From positions 1-64,000 of the forward strand of contig NZ_AKJW01000059.1 in the NCBI RefSeq assembly GCF_000282135.1: a stretch of DNA of 64,000 nucleotides. Reading direction: 5' to 3'. The notes below the pieces were generated by a model. It did not search any database and was not told the origin of the DNA. It saw only the letters and a program-made list of their open reading frames with translations. A program made the translations under genes and the position numbers. Positions within the stretch are counted from its first letter, which is position 1. Each line of letters opens with the position of its first letter. This stretch comes from Herbaspirillum sp. CF444 (GTDB lineage Bacteria; Pseudomonadota; Gammaproteobacteria; Burkholderiales; Burkholderiaceae_D). Of the stretch, positions 18,653 through 27,486 are shown piece by piece.

Positions 18653-19246
18653 TCAGCCGCCGAGGCGGGCGGCCAGCGCATCGGCCACGCGTTCGGCCGT
18701 CTGCAGCGCGCGGATCGCCAGCGGCGCCAGCAGGCGCAAGCCGCCGCTGCGGCCGGTGCGGGCGCGATGGGCGTCGTCCAGGCGCTGCCATTGCGCATAA
18801 AAATTTTCAGCGAAACGCAGCGTCAGGCCGATGCCCAGCGCAATGCGCTCCACCGGCACGCCGACGCGGCGCAACGGCGACAGTATCGTTTCCAGCACCG
18901 CAAGCAGATCGTCGAAGCGCGTCGTGATGGTCAGCATCAGCGCCAGCATCGAGGCCGCCATGATGCGCAAGGCGCTGACCACGCCGACCGCCGGATCGCC
19001 GGCCAGCCAGTGGAATCCGGCAATCAATGTACAGGCGATCAGCAGTCCGCGCAGCATGCGCCATTGTCGCCAGCCGGCCGGGCCGAGCGAGAGCAGCAGC
19101 GCCAGCACGATCGCCGCCGCAACGGCGAGCTGCGCCAGCGCGCCGGTCAGCATCAATGCGGTGCCGCCGGCGGACAGCGTTGCCAGCTTGATCCAGGCCG
19201 GCACGCCGTGGAGCCAGGTGCGCCGTGTGGAATACAGGCTACGCAT
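18653..19246 (-). CDS. bioN: Biotin ECF transporter T component BioN
   Basis: 197 residues from the ATG at 19246, which overlaps the bioM stop by 8 bp. The upstream extension lies in bioM. It has four to five hydrophobic segments and a C-terminal cytoplasmic region with RFAENFYAQWQRLDDAHRAR. The two short Ala-Arg-Gly-type motifs (HRARTGRSGG and DALAARLGG) are those by which T components couple to the ATPase. It is shorter than EcfT, as expected for BioN. Confidence 0.88.
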   Translation of the reverse strand: MRSLYSTRRTWLHGVPAWIKLATLSAGGTALMLTGALAQLAVAAAIVLALLLSLGPAGWRQWRMLRGLLIACTLIAGFHWLAGDPAVGVVSALRIMAASMLALMLTITTRFDDLLAVLETILSPLRRVGVPVERIALGIGLTLRFAENFYAQWQRLDDAHRARTGRSGGLRLLAPLAIRALQTAERVADALAARLGG

Positions 19247-20045
19247 TGGCGACCTGTTCCTGTTTCTGTTGATGCGGCGCGTCATCTTTGACGAGCGTTT
19301 CGGCGAGGCTGCGTTCGCGCACGTCCTGCGCATACGCCGCGCATATTTCGCGTCCCGGACCGTCGCCGCGCACGACGCCGTCGGCCAGCCACACGACCCG
19401 CTCGAAGTCGTGTACGTGTTCCAGCAGATGCGTGGAGAGGATGATCTGCTGGTCGGTGGCGCGGATCTGCGCCGACAGCCGCAACTGGCTCGGCATGTCG
19501 AGGCTGGAATACGGTTCGTCCAGCAGCAGCGTCGCCGGATGCGTGATCTGCAAGGCCATCAGGCAGACTTGCTGGCGCTGGCCCTGGCTCAGTTCGCCGA
19601 TGGCGCGCGGGCCCCAGTCGGCGCGGCCGCGCTCGGCCAGGAAAGCCAGCGCCCGTTCGCGCGCCTCTTGCTTGCCGGCGCCTGCCGCGCTCAGGCTGAA
19701 CGCCAGTTCTTCGGCCACGGTAGGAAAGATGATCTGGTCGTCCGGATTCTGGAACATCAATCCGACCTGGCGCGGCAGCGCGCGGCGATCCCTGGCGTTG
19801 GCAATGTCGCAGCCGTGCACGACGACGCTGCCCGCCTGCGGCTGGTCCAGTCCGCAGATGAGGCGGAACAGGCTGCTCTTGCCGGCGCCGTTGTCGCCGA
19901 TCAGGCCGATGCGCGATTGCGTCAGGTGCAGCGTCAATTGTTCGAAGACCATCCGGTCGCCGCGTTTGAGCGTGACCGAATCCAGTCTGATGCCGTGCGC
20001 AGGATACGGCTGCACGCCGGTCGGGGACATTGTGTTTTGGTTCAT
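19239..20045 (-). CDS. bioM: Biotin ECF transporter ATPase BioM
   Basis: 268 residues from the ATG at 20045; another in-frame ATG lies 12 codons upstream. ABC ATPase signatures are present: Walker A GDNGAGKSS near 50-58, Q-loop FQNPDDQIIFPTV near 98-110 (the NPDDQ form is typical of ECF ATPases), signature LSQGQRQQ near 151-158, Walker B LLLDEP near 172-177 and the switch His in STHLLEH. It is the first gene of the operon. I saw no obvious BirA- or BioR-type operator in the 168 bp divergent gap to the next gene. Confidence 0.92.
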   Translation of the reverse strand: MNQNTMSPTGVQPYPAHGIRLDSVTLKRGDRMVFEQLTLHLTQSRIGLIGDNGAGKSSLFRLICGLDQPQAGSVVVHGCDIANARDRRALPRQVGLMFQNPDDQIIFPTVAEELAFSLSAAGAGKQEARERALAFLAERGRADWGPRAIGELSQGQRQQVCLMALQITHPATLLLDEPYSSLDMPSQLRLSAQIRATDQQIILSTHLLEHVHDFERVVWLADGVVRGDGPGREICAAYAQDVRERSLAETLVKDDAPHQQKQEQVANA

Positions 20046-20213
20046 ATGATGGTCGGCCTGTTTCCGCCGTAGGGTCGCCATTATATGACAGCTCGTCGCC
20101 GCTTCCGGCAAGGGTTGCTTCCGGGAAATGGATGGCGCGTGCCCGGAGCGCCTGCATGGTGCTGCCGTCCCCTATGCTACGATGGCCTCATTCTTATTTT
20201 TTCAGGCGGGTAC

Positions 20214-20645
20214 ATGGCGCAGTACGGATTGGACTATCGCGGCAAACACATCACCGTGCTCGATAGCATTCACTCGGAAAAAGGCGGCATCGCCTGCGCG
20301 GTGCACATCGGCGGCGACACTTACTCCAACATCAAGGGCGCGCCATTCGCCACCGTCGGCGCTGCGCAGGCTGCCGGCGCCGCCTTTGCACGCGCGCTGA
20401 TCGACGCCATGCTCGACGGCGATGCGGTGGAACATCAGGGCTACTTCATCCGCGCCAGCAGCCTGGAGCAACGCGACGGCTCCTGGGTCGGCAGCTATCA
20501 ATTGCATCGCAACGACAATCCGGTGCCGTTTCGCCGCGCCTCGTGCGACGGCTTCCGGGGCAACAGCTCGGCGGAAGCCGAAGAACATGCCGTGGTCGTC
20601 GCACAGCAGGCCATCGATGCCGAGGTTGCCGCCGGCAAGTTGTAG
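20214..20645 (+). CDS. Conserved-looking hypothetical protein, 143 aa
   Basis: The start at 20214 is supported by AGGCGGG 3-9 bases upstream; in-frame sequence further upstream looks non-coding. The product is soluble with no signal peptide: a short beta-rich N-terminal part (GLDYRGKHITVLDSIHSEKGG) is followed by an alanine-rich helix and a second beta/helix half (RRASCDGFRGNSSAEAEEHAVVVAQQAI). I do not recognise a family. It is divergent from bioM and may share its control region, but no functional link is visible. Confidence 0.6.
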   Translation: MAQYGLDYRGKHITVLDSIHSEKGGIACAVHIGGDTYSNIKGAPFATVGAAQAAGAAFARALIDAMLDGDAVEHQGYFIRASSLEQRDGSWVGSYQLHRNDNPVPFRRASCDGFRGNSSAEAEEHAVVVAQQAIDAEVAAGKL

Positions 20646-20677
20646 CGGCAGCTGTCAAACAGGCCCTGATGTGAGCG

Positions 20678-21631
20678 CTATTTCTTCTTGACCAGGGACA
20701 GCTGCTCCTTCGGCAACGGCGCATAGTCCGCGGGGTTGGGCGAGTTGCTGACCTTGGCGATGGCGGCCCGGGTTTCCGGACTCATCGGCCAGTTCAGGTT
20801 TTGTCCATGCGGCAGTGCGGGCGACTGGAACCATTTCGCATAGATCTTGTTGATGTCTCCGGACTTGAAGATGGTGGCGACGCTGCCGTCGACCACTTGC
20901 TTGAAGGCCGGATCGTTCTTGCGATAGATCAGTCCGAACGGTTCGACCGAGAGCGCATCCTTGCCGACCACCAGCTCATTGCTGATTTTGCTGCCGCCGG
21001 CCAGGGACGCCAATACGATGTCGTCGTTCATGAAGGCCGCGACGCGCCCCGTTTCCACCAACAGCATTCCCTCGGCGGTATCGCGCGACGCGACGATGTC
21101 GATGCCGAGTTTTTGTTCATCGTTGAGCGTGCTGACCATCTTGATGTGCGTCGTGCCGCCGTTGATGGCGAGCTTCTTGCCGCGCAGGTCGGCCAGCGCC
21201 TGGATGTTGCTGCTGCGCTTGCTCAACAGGCGCGAGCCGCTGACGTAATAGGTCGGAGAAAACTCCACCACGTTTTGGCGCTCGGCCGTGTTGGTGGTGT
21301 TGCCGCACTCGATGTCGACCGTGCCGTTCTGGATCAGCGGGATGCGGCTGGAAGAGGTGACCGGCACCATGACGATCGTCAGTTGCGACATGCCCAGCTT
21401 GCGCTGGATGGTCTTGGCGATGGAAAGGCACAAGTCGACCGCATAGCCTTCGTAGTCCTGCTTGTCGTTCAGGTAAGAGAACGGCTTGGTCGAATCGCGC
21501 ACGCCCAGCACGATGGCGCCTTTTTCCTTGACCTTCTTGAGTGTGCCGTTCAGTTCATCGCCTTGCGCCGCATGGCCGGATTGCACGGCCTGGGCGCCGA
21601 CGAGGCAGAGCGCCAGTAAGAGCTTTTTCAT
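20678..21631 (-). CDS. GltI-like amino-acid ABC transporter substrate-binding protein (orphan)
   Basis: 317-residue periplasmic binding protein with a signal peptide ending near GHAAQG (residue 22-23). Motifs such as GVRDSTKPFSYLNDKQ near 43-58, PLIQNGTVDIECGNTTNT near 98-115 and AKWFQSP near 272-278 place it with glutamate/aspartate GltI. It is clearly paralogous to the binding protein at 39863-40783, sharing RLLSK, YAKWFQ and the NWPM ending. No permease or ATPase lies nearby, so it may use the ABC membrane components at 36.8-39.7 kb. It lies 19 bp after the VOC gene, in the same unit behind the palindromic box at 22159. Confidence 0.88.
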   Translation of the reverse strand: MKKLLLALCLVGAQAVQSGHAAQGDELNGTLKKVKEKGAIVLGVRDSTKPFSYLNDKQDYEGYAVDLCLSIAKTIQRKLGMSQLTIVMVPVTSSSRIPLIQNGTVDIECGNTTNTAERQNVVEFSPTYYVSGSRLLSKRSSNIQALADLRGKKLAINGGTTHIKMVSTLNDEQKLGIDIVASRDTAEGMLLVETGRVAAFMNDDIVLASLAGGSKISNELVVGKDALSVEPFGLIYRKNDPAFKQVVDGSVATIFKSGDINKIYAKWFQSPALPHGQNLNWPMSPETRAAIAKVSNSPNPADYAPLPKEQLSLVKKK

Positions 21632-21650
21632 TTTTCCCCCTTGGTTTCGC

Positions 21651-22073
21651 TTACTTCGCGAAGATGTAATCCATGTTGGCGAACGATTTGAATTCCAATG
21701 CGTTGCCGGACGGATCGAGGAAGAACATCGTGGCCTGTTCGCCGACCTCGCCCTTGAAGCGGATATACGGTTCGATGATGAACTTGATGCCGGCCGCCTT
21801 CAGTCGGGCGGCCAGGGCTTCCCATTCGGGCAGGGACAGGATCGCGCCGAAATGGCGGGAGGGGACGTCATGATCGTCCACCGAATTGCTGACGCTGAAA
21901 CCGGTTTCTTCCGGCGCCAGATGCGCCACCAGTTGATGGCCGTAAAAATTGAAATCCACCCATTTTTCGGAACTGCGGCCTTCCGGGCAGCCGAGCAGGT
22001 CGCCGTAGAAAGCGCGTGCTTCGGCGATGTCCTTGACTGGAAAAGCCAGGTGAAATAGCGATGTCGATGTCAT
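21651..22073 (-). CDS. VOC-superfamily protein (glyoxalase/extradiol dioxygenase-like)
   Basis: 140 residues from the ATG at 22073, with AGAGG about 8 bases upstream. It has two beta-alpha-beta-beta-beta modules: [24 protein letters not shown] near 7-30 and the later [20 protein letters not shown] near 115-134. The metal-binding residues are likely His8, His51 or His57, and Glu131. Close relatives are annotated as glyoxalase-like or YycE-type dioxygenases. It is the first gene of a unit with the GltI-like protein and divergent from a LysR gene. The reaction is not predictable. Confidence 0.82.
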   Translation of the reverse strand: MTSTSLFHLAFPVKDIAEARAFYGDLLGCPEGRSSEKWVDFNFYGHQLVAHLAPEETGFSVSNSVDDHDVPSRHFGAILSLPEWEALAARLKAAGIKFIIEPYIRFKGEVGEQATMFFLDPSGNALEFKSFANMDYIFAK

Positions 22074-22158
22074 TTTGAAGCCTCTTTCCTGAATAGTGGC
22101 GAATGATGGGGAGGCCGGCGTTTGCGTTGCAAGGCCGGAGGGACCCAATGCAGTCTAT

Positions 22159-22174
22159 ATACGTAAATTCGTGA
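22159..22174. promoter_or_regulatory. Palindromic LysR-type box, copy 1 (ATACG-TAAATT-CGTGA)
   Basis: It lies in the divergent gap between the VOC gene (86 bp away) and the LysR gene (48 bp away). The same core recurs at 34353, 40873 and, reversed, at 41134. Confidence 0.65.
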
Positions 22175-22221
22175 TGTAAAATCATCAATTTTGATCCTTC
22201 TAATTCAAATTTTTCATAAGC

Positions 22222-23145
22222 ATGATCCGCTACCTGAAGACTTTCATCGCCGCCGCGCAGCTCGGGTCGTTCTCGACCGCCGGGGCCCGGCTCGGCCTGA
22301 CGCAGTCCGCAGTCAGCATGCAGATCAAGCGGCTGGAGGAGGAATTGAATTGCGAGCTCTTCATCCGCGTGGGCAAATCAGTCGCCATCAGCGATCACGG
22401 CAAGCAGTTGCTGCGTACCTCGGAAGAGATCGTCCGGCTGTTTGAATCGATGAAGGGGCAGACCGAGGTCGCCGCCACGCGCGGCAAGATCGACATCGGC
22501 GCCATTTCCACCGTTCAGTTGGGTTTGCTGCCGGTGGCGCTGGCCGATTTTCGCAAGAAATTGCCGCTGGTCGAAGTCAACGTCGTGCCGGGGACGTCGG
22601 TCCAGCTGATGTCGCAAATCGACAGCAACGACTTGTCGCTGGCGGTCATGATTCGTCCCAACCTGAAGATGACCAAGGGTTTGAAGTGGACCGCCATGCT
22701 GCGTGAAACCTATGTCGCCATCGCACCGTCGTCGGCGCGCGAGACATCGGTCAAGGCCTTGCTGGCGGCGCATCCTTTCCTGCGTTACAGCCGCCGCTCC
22801 TATGGCGGGCAACTGGTCGATCGCTACCTCAAGCGCACGCGCCTGCAGGTGAACGACACGATGGAACTGGACGAGCCTATGGTGATCATGGAAATGGTGA
22901 GGAAAGGCCTGGGCGTGGCGATCATTCCTTACGATCTGGCCGCCGGCGCGTCGATCAGGAAGTTGCGCGTTCTGCCTCTGGGCGGGGCAGGATTTTTCAG
23001 AGAGATAGGCGTCTTGCAGCGTGTCGCGCCGACGCCCGGCATCGCCGTGGCGACGCTGCTGGAATGCATAGCAACGGCGGCGCTGGCCAAAGAGCAGAGC
23101 AGCGCCGTGCAGTTCAAGTCGGATATCCTCAAGGGGCAGCGGTAG
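22222..23145 (+). CDS. LysR-family transcriptional regulator
   Basis: 307 residues. The N-terminal winged helix-turn-helix is MIRYLKTFIAAAQLGSFSTAGARLGLTQSAVSMQIKRLEEEL (1-42 region), followed by a type-2 periplasmic-fold effector domain from about residue 90 (KIDIGAISTVQLGLLP). It is divergent from the VOC/GltI-like operon, so it is likely its activator. The palindromic box in the gap is the probable operator. It ends inside the 3' end of the convergent MFS gene (17 bp overlap). Confidence 0.92.
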   Translation: MIRYLKTFIAAAQLGSFSTAGARLGLTQSAVSMQIKRLEEELNCELFIRVGKSVAISDHGKQLLRTSEEIVRLFESMKGQTEVAATRGKIDIGAISTVQLGLLPVALADFRKKLPLVEVNVVPGTSVQLMSQIDSNDLSLAVMIRPNLKMTKGLKWTAMLRETYVAIAPSSARETSVKALLAAHPFLRYSRRSYGGQLVDRYLKRTRLQVNDTMELDEPMVIMEMVRKGLGVAIIPYDLAAGASIRKLRVLPLGGAGFFREIGVLQRVAPTPGIAVATLLECIATAALAKEQSSAVQFKSDILKGQR

Positions 23146-24376
23146 CCGCCCGGCGCTGGATGCCGCGGTTCAGGCGCCACACCAGCGCCAATGCCACCAG
23201 CGACGTGCCGACGACGACATAGCCGACGACGTCGAAATTCTGCAACTGGCCGTCGCTGCCGATGGCGACGATATGGCCCGCCACGACGGACGCCAGGCCG
23301 CCCGACAATTGCTGGATGGACGCGCTGATCGCATTGAACGAACCGCGCTGATTGGCCGCCGGCACCGACGACACCAGCGCCTGGAACGGAATCATGCGCG
23401 AGAAAATCCCCACGAACAACACGACGTTGACCAGGATCACCACCGGCAGCGTGACGCGGCCCAGGTGGGTATAGATCAGCACCATCACGATCGACAGCCC
23501 GGTGCCGAACATGAACACGCGGAATTTGCCGACCTTGTCCGCCGCCTTGCCGATCGTCGGGCCGATGAAGATCGTGAACAGGCCGGTGATCAGATATACC
23601 GACGGCAGATGGTGCAGGTCGATGCCCAGGTTCGCCACCAGGTAGGCGCTGCTGAACGGCATCAGCATGAAGCCGCCGGTCATCAGCAAGGCAGTCGTGG
23701 CAAACGCCATCAGATAACGCGACTCGGTCACGGTGTGGAACAAATGCATCCACGCGCTGTGCTCGCTCGGCATCTTCAGGTGTTCGGCAACGGGTTGCAT
23801 CTTCCACATCACGACCAGGCCGCCGACGGCGCCCAAGCCGGCCATCGCCAGGAAAGGGACATGCCAGTTCCAGCGATTGGACAGGTACAAGCCGATCGGG
23901 ATGCCCAGCACCTGGCTGGCGGCGAAGGCGGTCTGGATCATGCCCATCACGCGGCCGCGCATGCTCAGCGGGAACAGGTCCGTCGAAATGGCCAGCACGA
24001 TGGAACCGATCACGCCGCCGAACAAGCCGGTGGCGATGCGCGCGGCCAGCAGGCTTTCGAAGCTTTGCGCCAGTCCGCACCACAGCGTGCCGATAATGAA
24101 GCCGGCATAAAAGAACAGCAGGAGGCGCTTGCGGTCGAAGCGGTCGGCAAAGCCGGCGGTGAGCAAGCCCGAGATGCCGGCGCTGAACGCATAGGCGGAC
24201 ACCACCAGGCCGAACTGGCTGGGCGCAATCTTCATGGCCGGCATGATCACGGCGCCCAGCGGCGACATCAGCATGAAATCGAGGATCACGGCGAATTGCA
24301 GGAATGCCAACATGCCGACGACGAATTTCTGGTAACGGGAGAACTGAGACGGAGGAGCTGCGGTGGCGGTAGTCAT
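23129..24376 (-). CDS. MFS transporter (DHA1-like)
   Basis: 415 residues from the ATG at 24376, with AAGAAAG as a modest RBS; the upstream in-frame part looks untranslated. Twelve hydrophobic segments are visible. The motif A loop is GFADRFDRKRLLL near 78-90, and the IATGLFGGVIGSIVLAISTDLFP stretch follows. It most resembles sugar-efflux/arabinose-polymer type DHA1 exporters. It has no operon partner. The substrate is unknown. Confidence 0.85.
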   Translation of the reverse strand: MTTATAAPPSQFSRYQKFVVGMLAFLQFAVILDFMLMSPLGAVIMPAMKIAPSQFGLVVSAYAFSAGISGLLTAGFADRFDRKRLLLFFYAGFIIGTLWCGLAQSFESLLAARIATGLFGGVIGSIVLAISTDLFPLSMRGRVMGMIQTAFAASQVLGIPIGLYLSNRWNWHVPFLAMAGLGAVGGLVVMWKMQPVAEHLKMPSEHSAWMHLFHTVTESRYLMAFATTALLMTGGFMLMPFSSAYLVANLGIDLHHLPSVYLITGLFTIFIGPTIGKAADKVGKFRVFMFGTGLSIVMVLIYTHLGRVTLPVVILVNVVLFVGIFSRMIPFQALVSSVPAANQRGSFNAISASIQQLSGGLASVVAGHIVAIGSDGQLQNFDVVGYVVVGTSLVALALVWRLNRGIQRRAATAAP

Positions 24377-24684
24377 GTTTTCTTTCTTGGGCGGACAAGC
24401 GCGGAGGGCGGGGATAGCCATGAAGACGTATCAGAGCGCGGGATATTGTATCCGGCCTGAAAAATAGCGCGAAGTTTCCTGGAAATATCCTGGCGGCAGC
24501 GCCGAATGAAGCGGCCTCGGGATGGTCTGCAATGCGTATGCGCCTTGCCCGAGTACAGGGATCAAACCTGACCCCGCGTTTCTGAAAATAGAGGAACAGG
24601 CAATGAGTTGCGACTAATCGGTATTCGTCGCCACGCAGGATATATTTACACTAAGCCCATCCGAATTCACTATGGAGGCTTCAA

Positions 24685-24921
24685 ATGTCGATGAATAAAT
24701 ACGTGGGAATGTGGGTCACCGCAGACGGCTACATCCGCCATGAGCTGCTGGCCGGCGGGCGTTATGACGAGGCCCGGGGGAAGAAAAACAGCGCCTACCA
24801 GGGGCAATACCTGATCAGCGGCGATCATATTGACTATGTCGACGATACCGGTTTCACGGCCGACGGCGATTTTCGCGACGGTATTCTCTATCACGCAGGC
24901 ATGGTCCTGTATCGTGAATAG
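24685..24921 (+). CDS. Atu4866-domain small protein
   Basis: 78 residues. GGAGG lies 7 bases before the ATG. The sequence YVGMWVTADGYIRHELLAGGRYDEARG followed by YQGQYLISGDHIDYVDDTGFTADGDF matches the small Atu4866 lipocalin-like domain family, found as single-domain proteins near AraC regulators and SDR enzymes in proteobacteria. Here an AraC gene and an SDR gene follow. The molecular function is not established. Confidence 0.82.
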   Translation: MSMNKYVGMWVTADGYIRHELLAGGRYDEARGKKNSAYQGQYLISGDHIDYVDDTGFTADGDFRDGILYHAGMVLYRE

Positions 24922-24966
24922 TCCATCCGCACCGGGCCCCCGGACAAACAGTTTCACCAGCCGCGA

Positions 24967-25905
24967 TCATTGCATGGTCGCAGCATTTGACAAGTCTTCG
25001 GCAGACATCAGCATCAAAGCGCTCTTCATCATTGACGCCTCCTGAATCGGGGTACGTCCAAAAAAACGCTTGAATTCCCGGCTGAACTGCGAACTGCTTT
25101 CGTAGCCGACCAGGTTGGATGCCGTGGCTGCACTCACGCCGTCCTGCACCATCAGCAGGCGCGCCTTGTGCAATCGCGTTGTCTTCAGATATTGGATCGG
25201 AGAAGTCAGCGTTACCGCTTTAAAGTTTGAATGAAACGCAGCTACGCTCATCCCGGCCTCTTTCGCCAGCGTCGCAACATCTATTTGTTCCTGGTAGTTC
25301 GCATGAATGCGGCGTAGCGCCTTGCCGATTTTTCCGAAATGACTTTGCTGGGTCAGCGATGCCCGTATGGCGCCGCCTTGTGGGCCGGTGAGTACCCGAT
25401 ACAGCAATTCCCTGACGATGGCCGGCCCCAGAATCATGGCATCCTGCGGCGCCAGCAACGCTTGCAGCAAGCGTAAAAGTGCGTCACTCATGTCTTCGCT
25501 GAGCGGCGTCGAATAAATGCCTGATGGAATGCTCGGCGTCGCGCTGCGTGACCGTTCCAGTTCCAGCGTGAGTTCGGCTGCCAGTTTTAGGTCTATGCGC
25601 AGCGAAACCGCCAGCATGGGCTCTTGCGTGCTCGCCTCCGTTTCCGATTCGAACGGCAGAGGGACGGAAAGCACGAGGTAATGGTTGGGGTCGTAGGTGT
25701 AAAACTCGTCTCCCAGGTAGCCCTTTTTTCGGCCTTGGCAAACGATCACGATGCACGGTTCGTACAGAACGGGAGTCCGTGGAATCGCTCGATCCGCACG
25801 CATGAACTTCACGCCGTCCAGCGCAGACAGGGTGTAACCCTCAAACGGCGCAAGCTTTTCCAATAAAGCGATCATACGGGCCTGACGTACTTTAAGGTCG
25901 GTCAT
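24967..25905 (-). CDS. AraC-family transcriptional regulator (AraC_N type)
   Basis: 312 residues. The N-terminal AraC-type cupin-like domain is near 20-170 (PCIVIVCQGRKKGYLGDEFYTYDPNHYLVLSVPLPFE). Two helix-turn-helix motifs lie near 200-295 (VATLAKEAGMSVAAFHSNFKAVT and ASNLVGYESSSQFSREFKRFFG). It is divergent from the SDR gene at 26024 and probably regulates it. A perfect AT-rich palindrome lies in the shared gap. Confidence 0.92.
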   Translation of the reverse strand: MTDLKVRQARMIALLEKLAPFEGYTLSALDGVKFMRADRAIPRTPVLYEPCIVIVCQGRKKGYLGDEFYTYDPNHYLVLSVPLPFESETEASTQEPMLAVSLRIDLKLAAELTLELERSRSATPSIPSGIYSTPLSEDMSDALLRLLQALLAPQDAMILGPAIVRELLYRVLTGPQGGAIRASLTQQSHFGKIGKALRRIHANYQEQIDVATLAKEAGMSVAAFHSNFKAVTLTSPIQYLKTTRLHKARLLMVQDGVSAATASNLVGYESSSQFSREFKRFFGRTPIQEASMMKSALMLMSAEDLSNAATMQ

Positions 25906-25944
25906 GTCTTTGCGAGAGCCGAATTGGAGGAATAGGCAATGGTC

Positions 25945-25962
25945 AAATATTATCCGATATTT
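25945..25962. promoter_or_regulatory. AT-rich palindrome between the AraC and SDR genes
   Basis: AAATAT-TATCCG-ATATTT, a perfect 6-bp inverted repeat, 40 bp upstream of the AraC start and 62 bp upstream of the SDR start. It is a possible operator or part of a promoter. Confidence 0.4.
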
Positions 25963-26023
25963 TTCTCCGTGGGTGGACGCCGCATACTGGCGTCACTGAA
26001 GTTCAACCCGATAGGAGAAACAA

Positions 26024-26761
26024 ATGAATACTCTCGCGAAAAAAGTTGTCCTGATCACGGGCGCCAGCAGCGGCATCGGCGAGGCCACGGCGCTGCATCT
26101 GGCCAGACACGGCATGCATGTGGTGCTTGGCGCGCGCCGCACCGACAGGCTGCAAGTCCTGGCGGCGGCCATTGAGGCGGAAGGTGGTTCCGTCGCTGTC
26201 TTTGCGCTGGATGTTACCAACGCAGCAAGCGTGAAAGAGTTTGTCGATTTTGCACATGCCCGCTTTGGTCGCGTCGATGTGTTGATCAACAATGCGGGGG
26301 TGATGCCACTGTCGAAACTTGAGGCACTGAAGATCGGCGAATGGAATCAGATGATCGACGTCAATATTCGCGGCGTCCTGCACGGCATTGCCGCTGCGCT
26401 GCCACTGATGCAGCAACAACGCAGCGGACAAATTATCAACATGGCGTCGATCGGTGCTTATACCGTGAGCCCGACGGCTGCCGTTTATTGCGCGACAAAA
26501 TTTGCCGTTGCAGCCATCTCGGAGGGACTGCGCCAGGAAGTCGGCGCCGACATTCGGGTAACCGTGGTCTCGCCCGGCGTGGTCGAGTCCGAGCTGGCCG
26601 AATCGATTTCCGACGCAGCGGGGCGCGAAGAAATGCGCAGCTTTCGCCAGATATCGATCAAGCCGGAGGCGATTGCCCGCGCGATTCATTTCGCCATCGA
26701 ACAGCCCGCCGACGTGGACGTTAGTGAAATTATCGTTCGTCCGACGGCGAGCATGTTCTAA
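26024..26761 (+). CDS. Short-chain dehydrogenase/reductase (classical SDR)
   Basis: 245 residues. The cofactor motif TGASSGIGEA is at 12-21, NNAGVM near 90-95 and the YCATK catalytic Tyr/Lys near 155-159. ARR after the second strand suggests NADP(H) preference. AGGAGA lies 7 bases upstream of the ATG. It is similar to the SDR at 28536, each paired with its own AraC gene, which suggests duplicated regulator/oxidoreductase modules. The substrate is unknown. Confidence 0.92.
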   Translation: MNTLAKKVVLITGASSGIGEATALHLARHGMHVVLGARRTDRLQVLAAAIEAEGGSVAVFALDVTNAASVKEFVDFAHARFGRVDVLINNAGVMPLSKLEALKIGEWNQMIDVNIRGVLHGIAAALPLMQQQRSGQIINMASIGAYTVSPTAAVYCATKFAVAAISEGLRQEVGADIRVTVVSPGVVESELAESISDAAGREEMRSFRQISIKPEAIARAIHFAIEQPADVDVSEIIVRPTASMF

Positions 26762-26804
26762 GCGTCCTGGTCTGCAACAGCTGACTTCGCCGGCGCCGCC
26801 TCGC

Positions 26805-27359
26805 TTAATCCATGAGGTAGCGCCAGCGAGTCATTTGGCTTCCCAGGTCGATCGTTTCGCCATCAGCGATAAACACACCGTCACCGGCATGATGAATCAG
26901 TCGACGTTCGGCCCGGTCTTCATCGATCCAGATCTTGCTTACTTCCAGTATGAACAAGTGATAGCGACCAGTCAGGGTCTTGTCGACGACACGGCATTCC
27001 AGATTGGCAATGCACTCGGCGACCAGCGGGGCTTGCACCGTTTCTCCAGGTATTGCCGTAAGGCGGAATTGTTTAAACTTGTCCACATCCTGGCCTGAGC
27101 AATTGCCGATGCCGACGATTTTGTCAGCCAGATCGATGGTCGGCAGCGCGATGACGCATTCGCCTGTTTTTTGCAGTGCGTGGTAGCTGAAATCCCAAGG
27201 TCCGATGACGCATGCAATCAATGCCGGATCATGCTGCAGCATCATGTGGAATCCCATGGTCATGAGATTGCCGCCATGGACGGCGGTGGTGGAAACCAAT
27301 ACTACCGGACCGGATTCGAGCAAACGGTAGGCCTTGGAGGGCGGTATGGTCTTGAACAT
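26805..27359 (-). CDS. Flavin reductase-family FMN-binding protein
   Basis: 184 residues. The flavin reductase-like split-barrel begins VVLVSTTAVHGGNLMTMGFHMMLQHDP near 19-45. FSYHALQKTGECVIALPT near 57-74 and the later YHLFILEVSKIWID are the FMN-binding and dimer segments of this family. It may reduce FMN or FAD for an oxygenase, or act alone as an FMN protein. It is divergent from the AraC gene at 27487, which may control it. Confidence 0.85.
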   Translation of the reverse strand: MFKTIPPSKAYRLLESGPVVLVSTTAVHGGNLMTMGFHMMLQHDPALIACVIGPWDFSYHALQKTGECVIALPTIDLADKIVGIGNCSGQDVDKFKQFRLTAIPGETVQAPLVAECIANLECRVVDKTLTGRYHLFILEVSKIWIDEDRAERRLIHHAGDGVFIADGETIDLGSQMTRWRYLMD

Positions 27360-27486
27360 GATTTCTCCTTGCTTGATATGGATGGCGACATGTTCATATT
27401 GCCCCGCTTGGCCAGCAATTTCGTTCGGTGGCTTGCTACTGCTATCGCAGTTTTGCTGCTGAAAACACTCCTTTCAAAGGTTCGTT

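Noticed and set aside
17972-19291. 439-codon plus-strand frame opposite bioN and bioY
   Set aside because: It is extremely Gln/Arg/Ala-rich, opposite two well-defined membrane proteins, and is a shadow of their codon pattern.
20046-20213. BirA- or BioR-type operator upstream of bioM
   Set aside because: I looked for a TTATCTATAA-type or biotin-operator-type dyad. Only a loose ATTATAT match is present, which is not enough.
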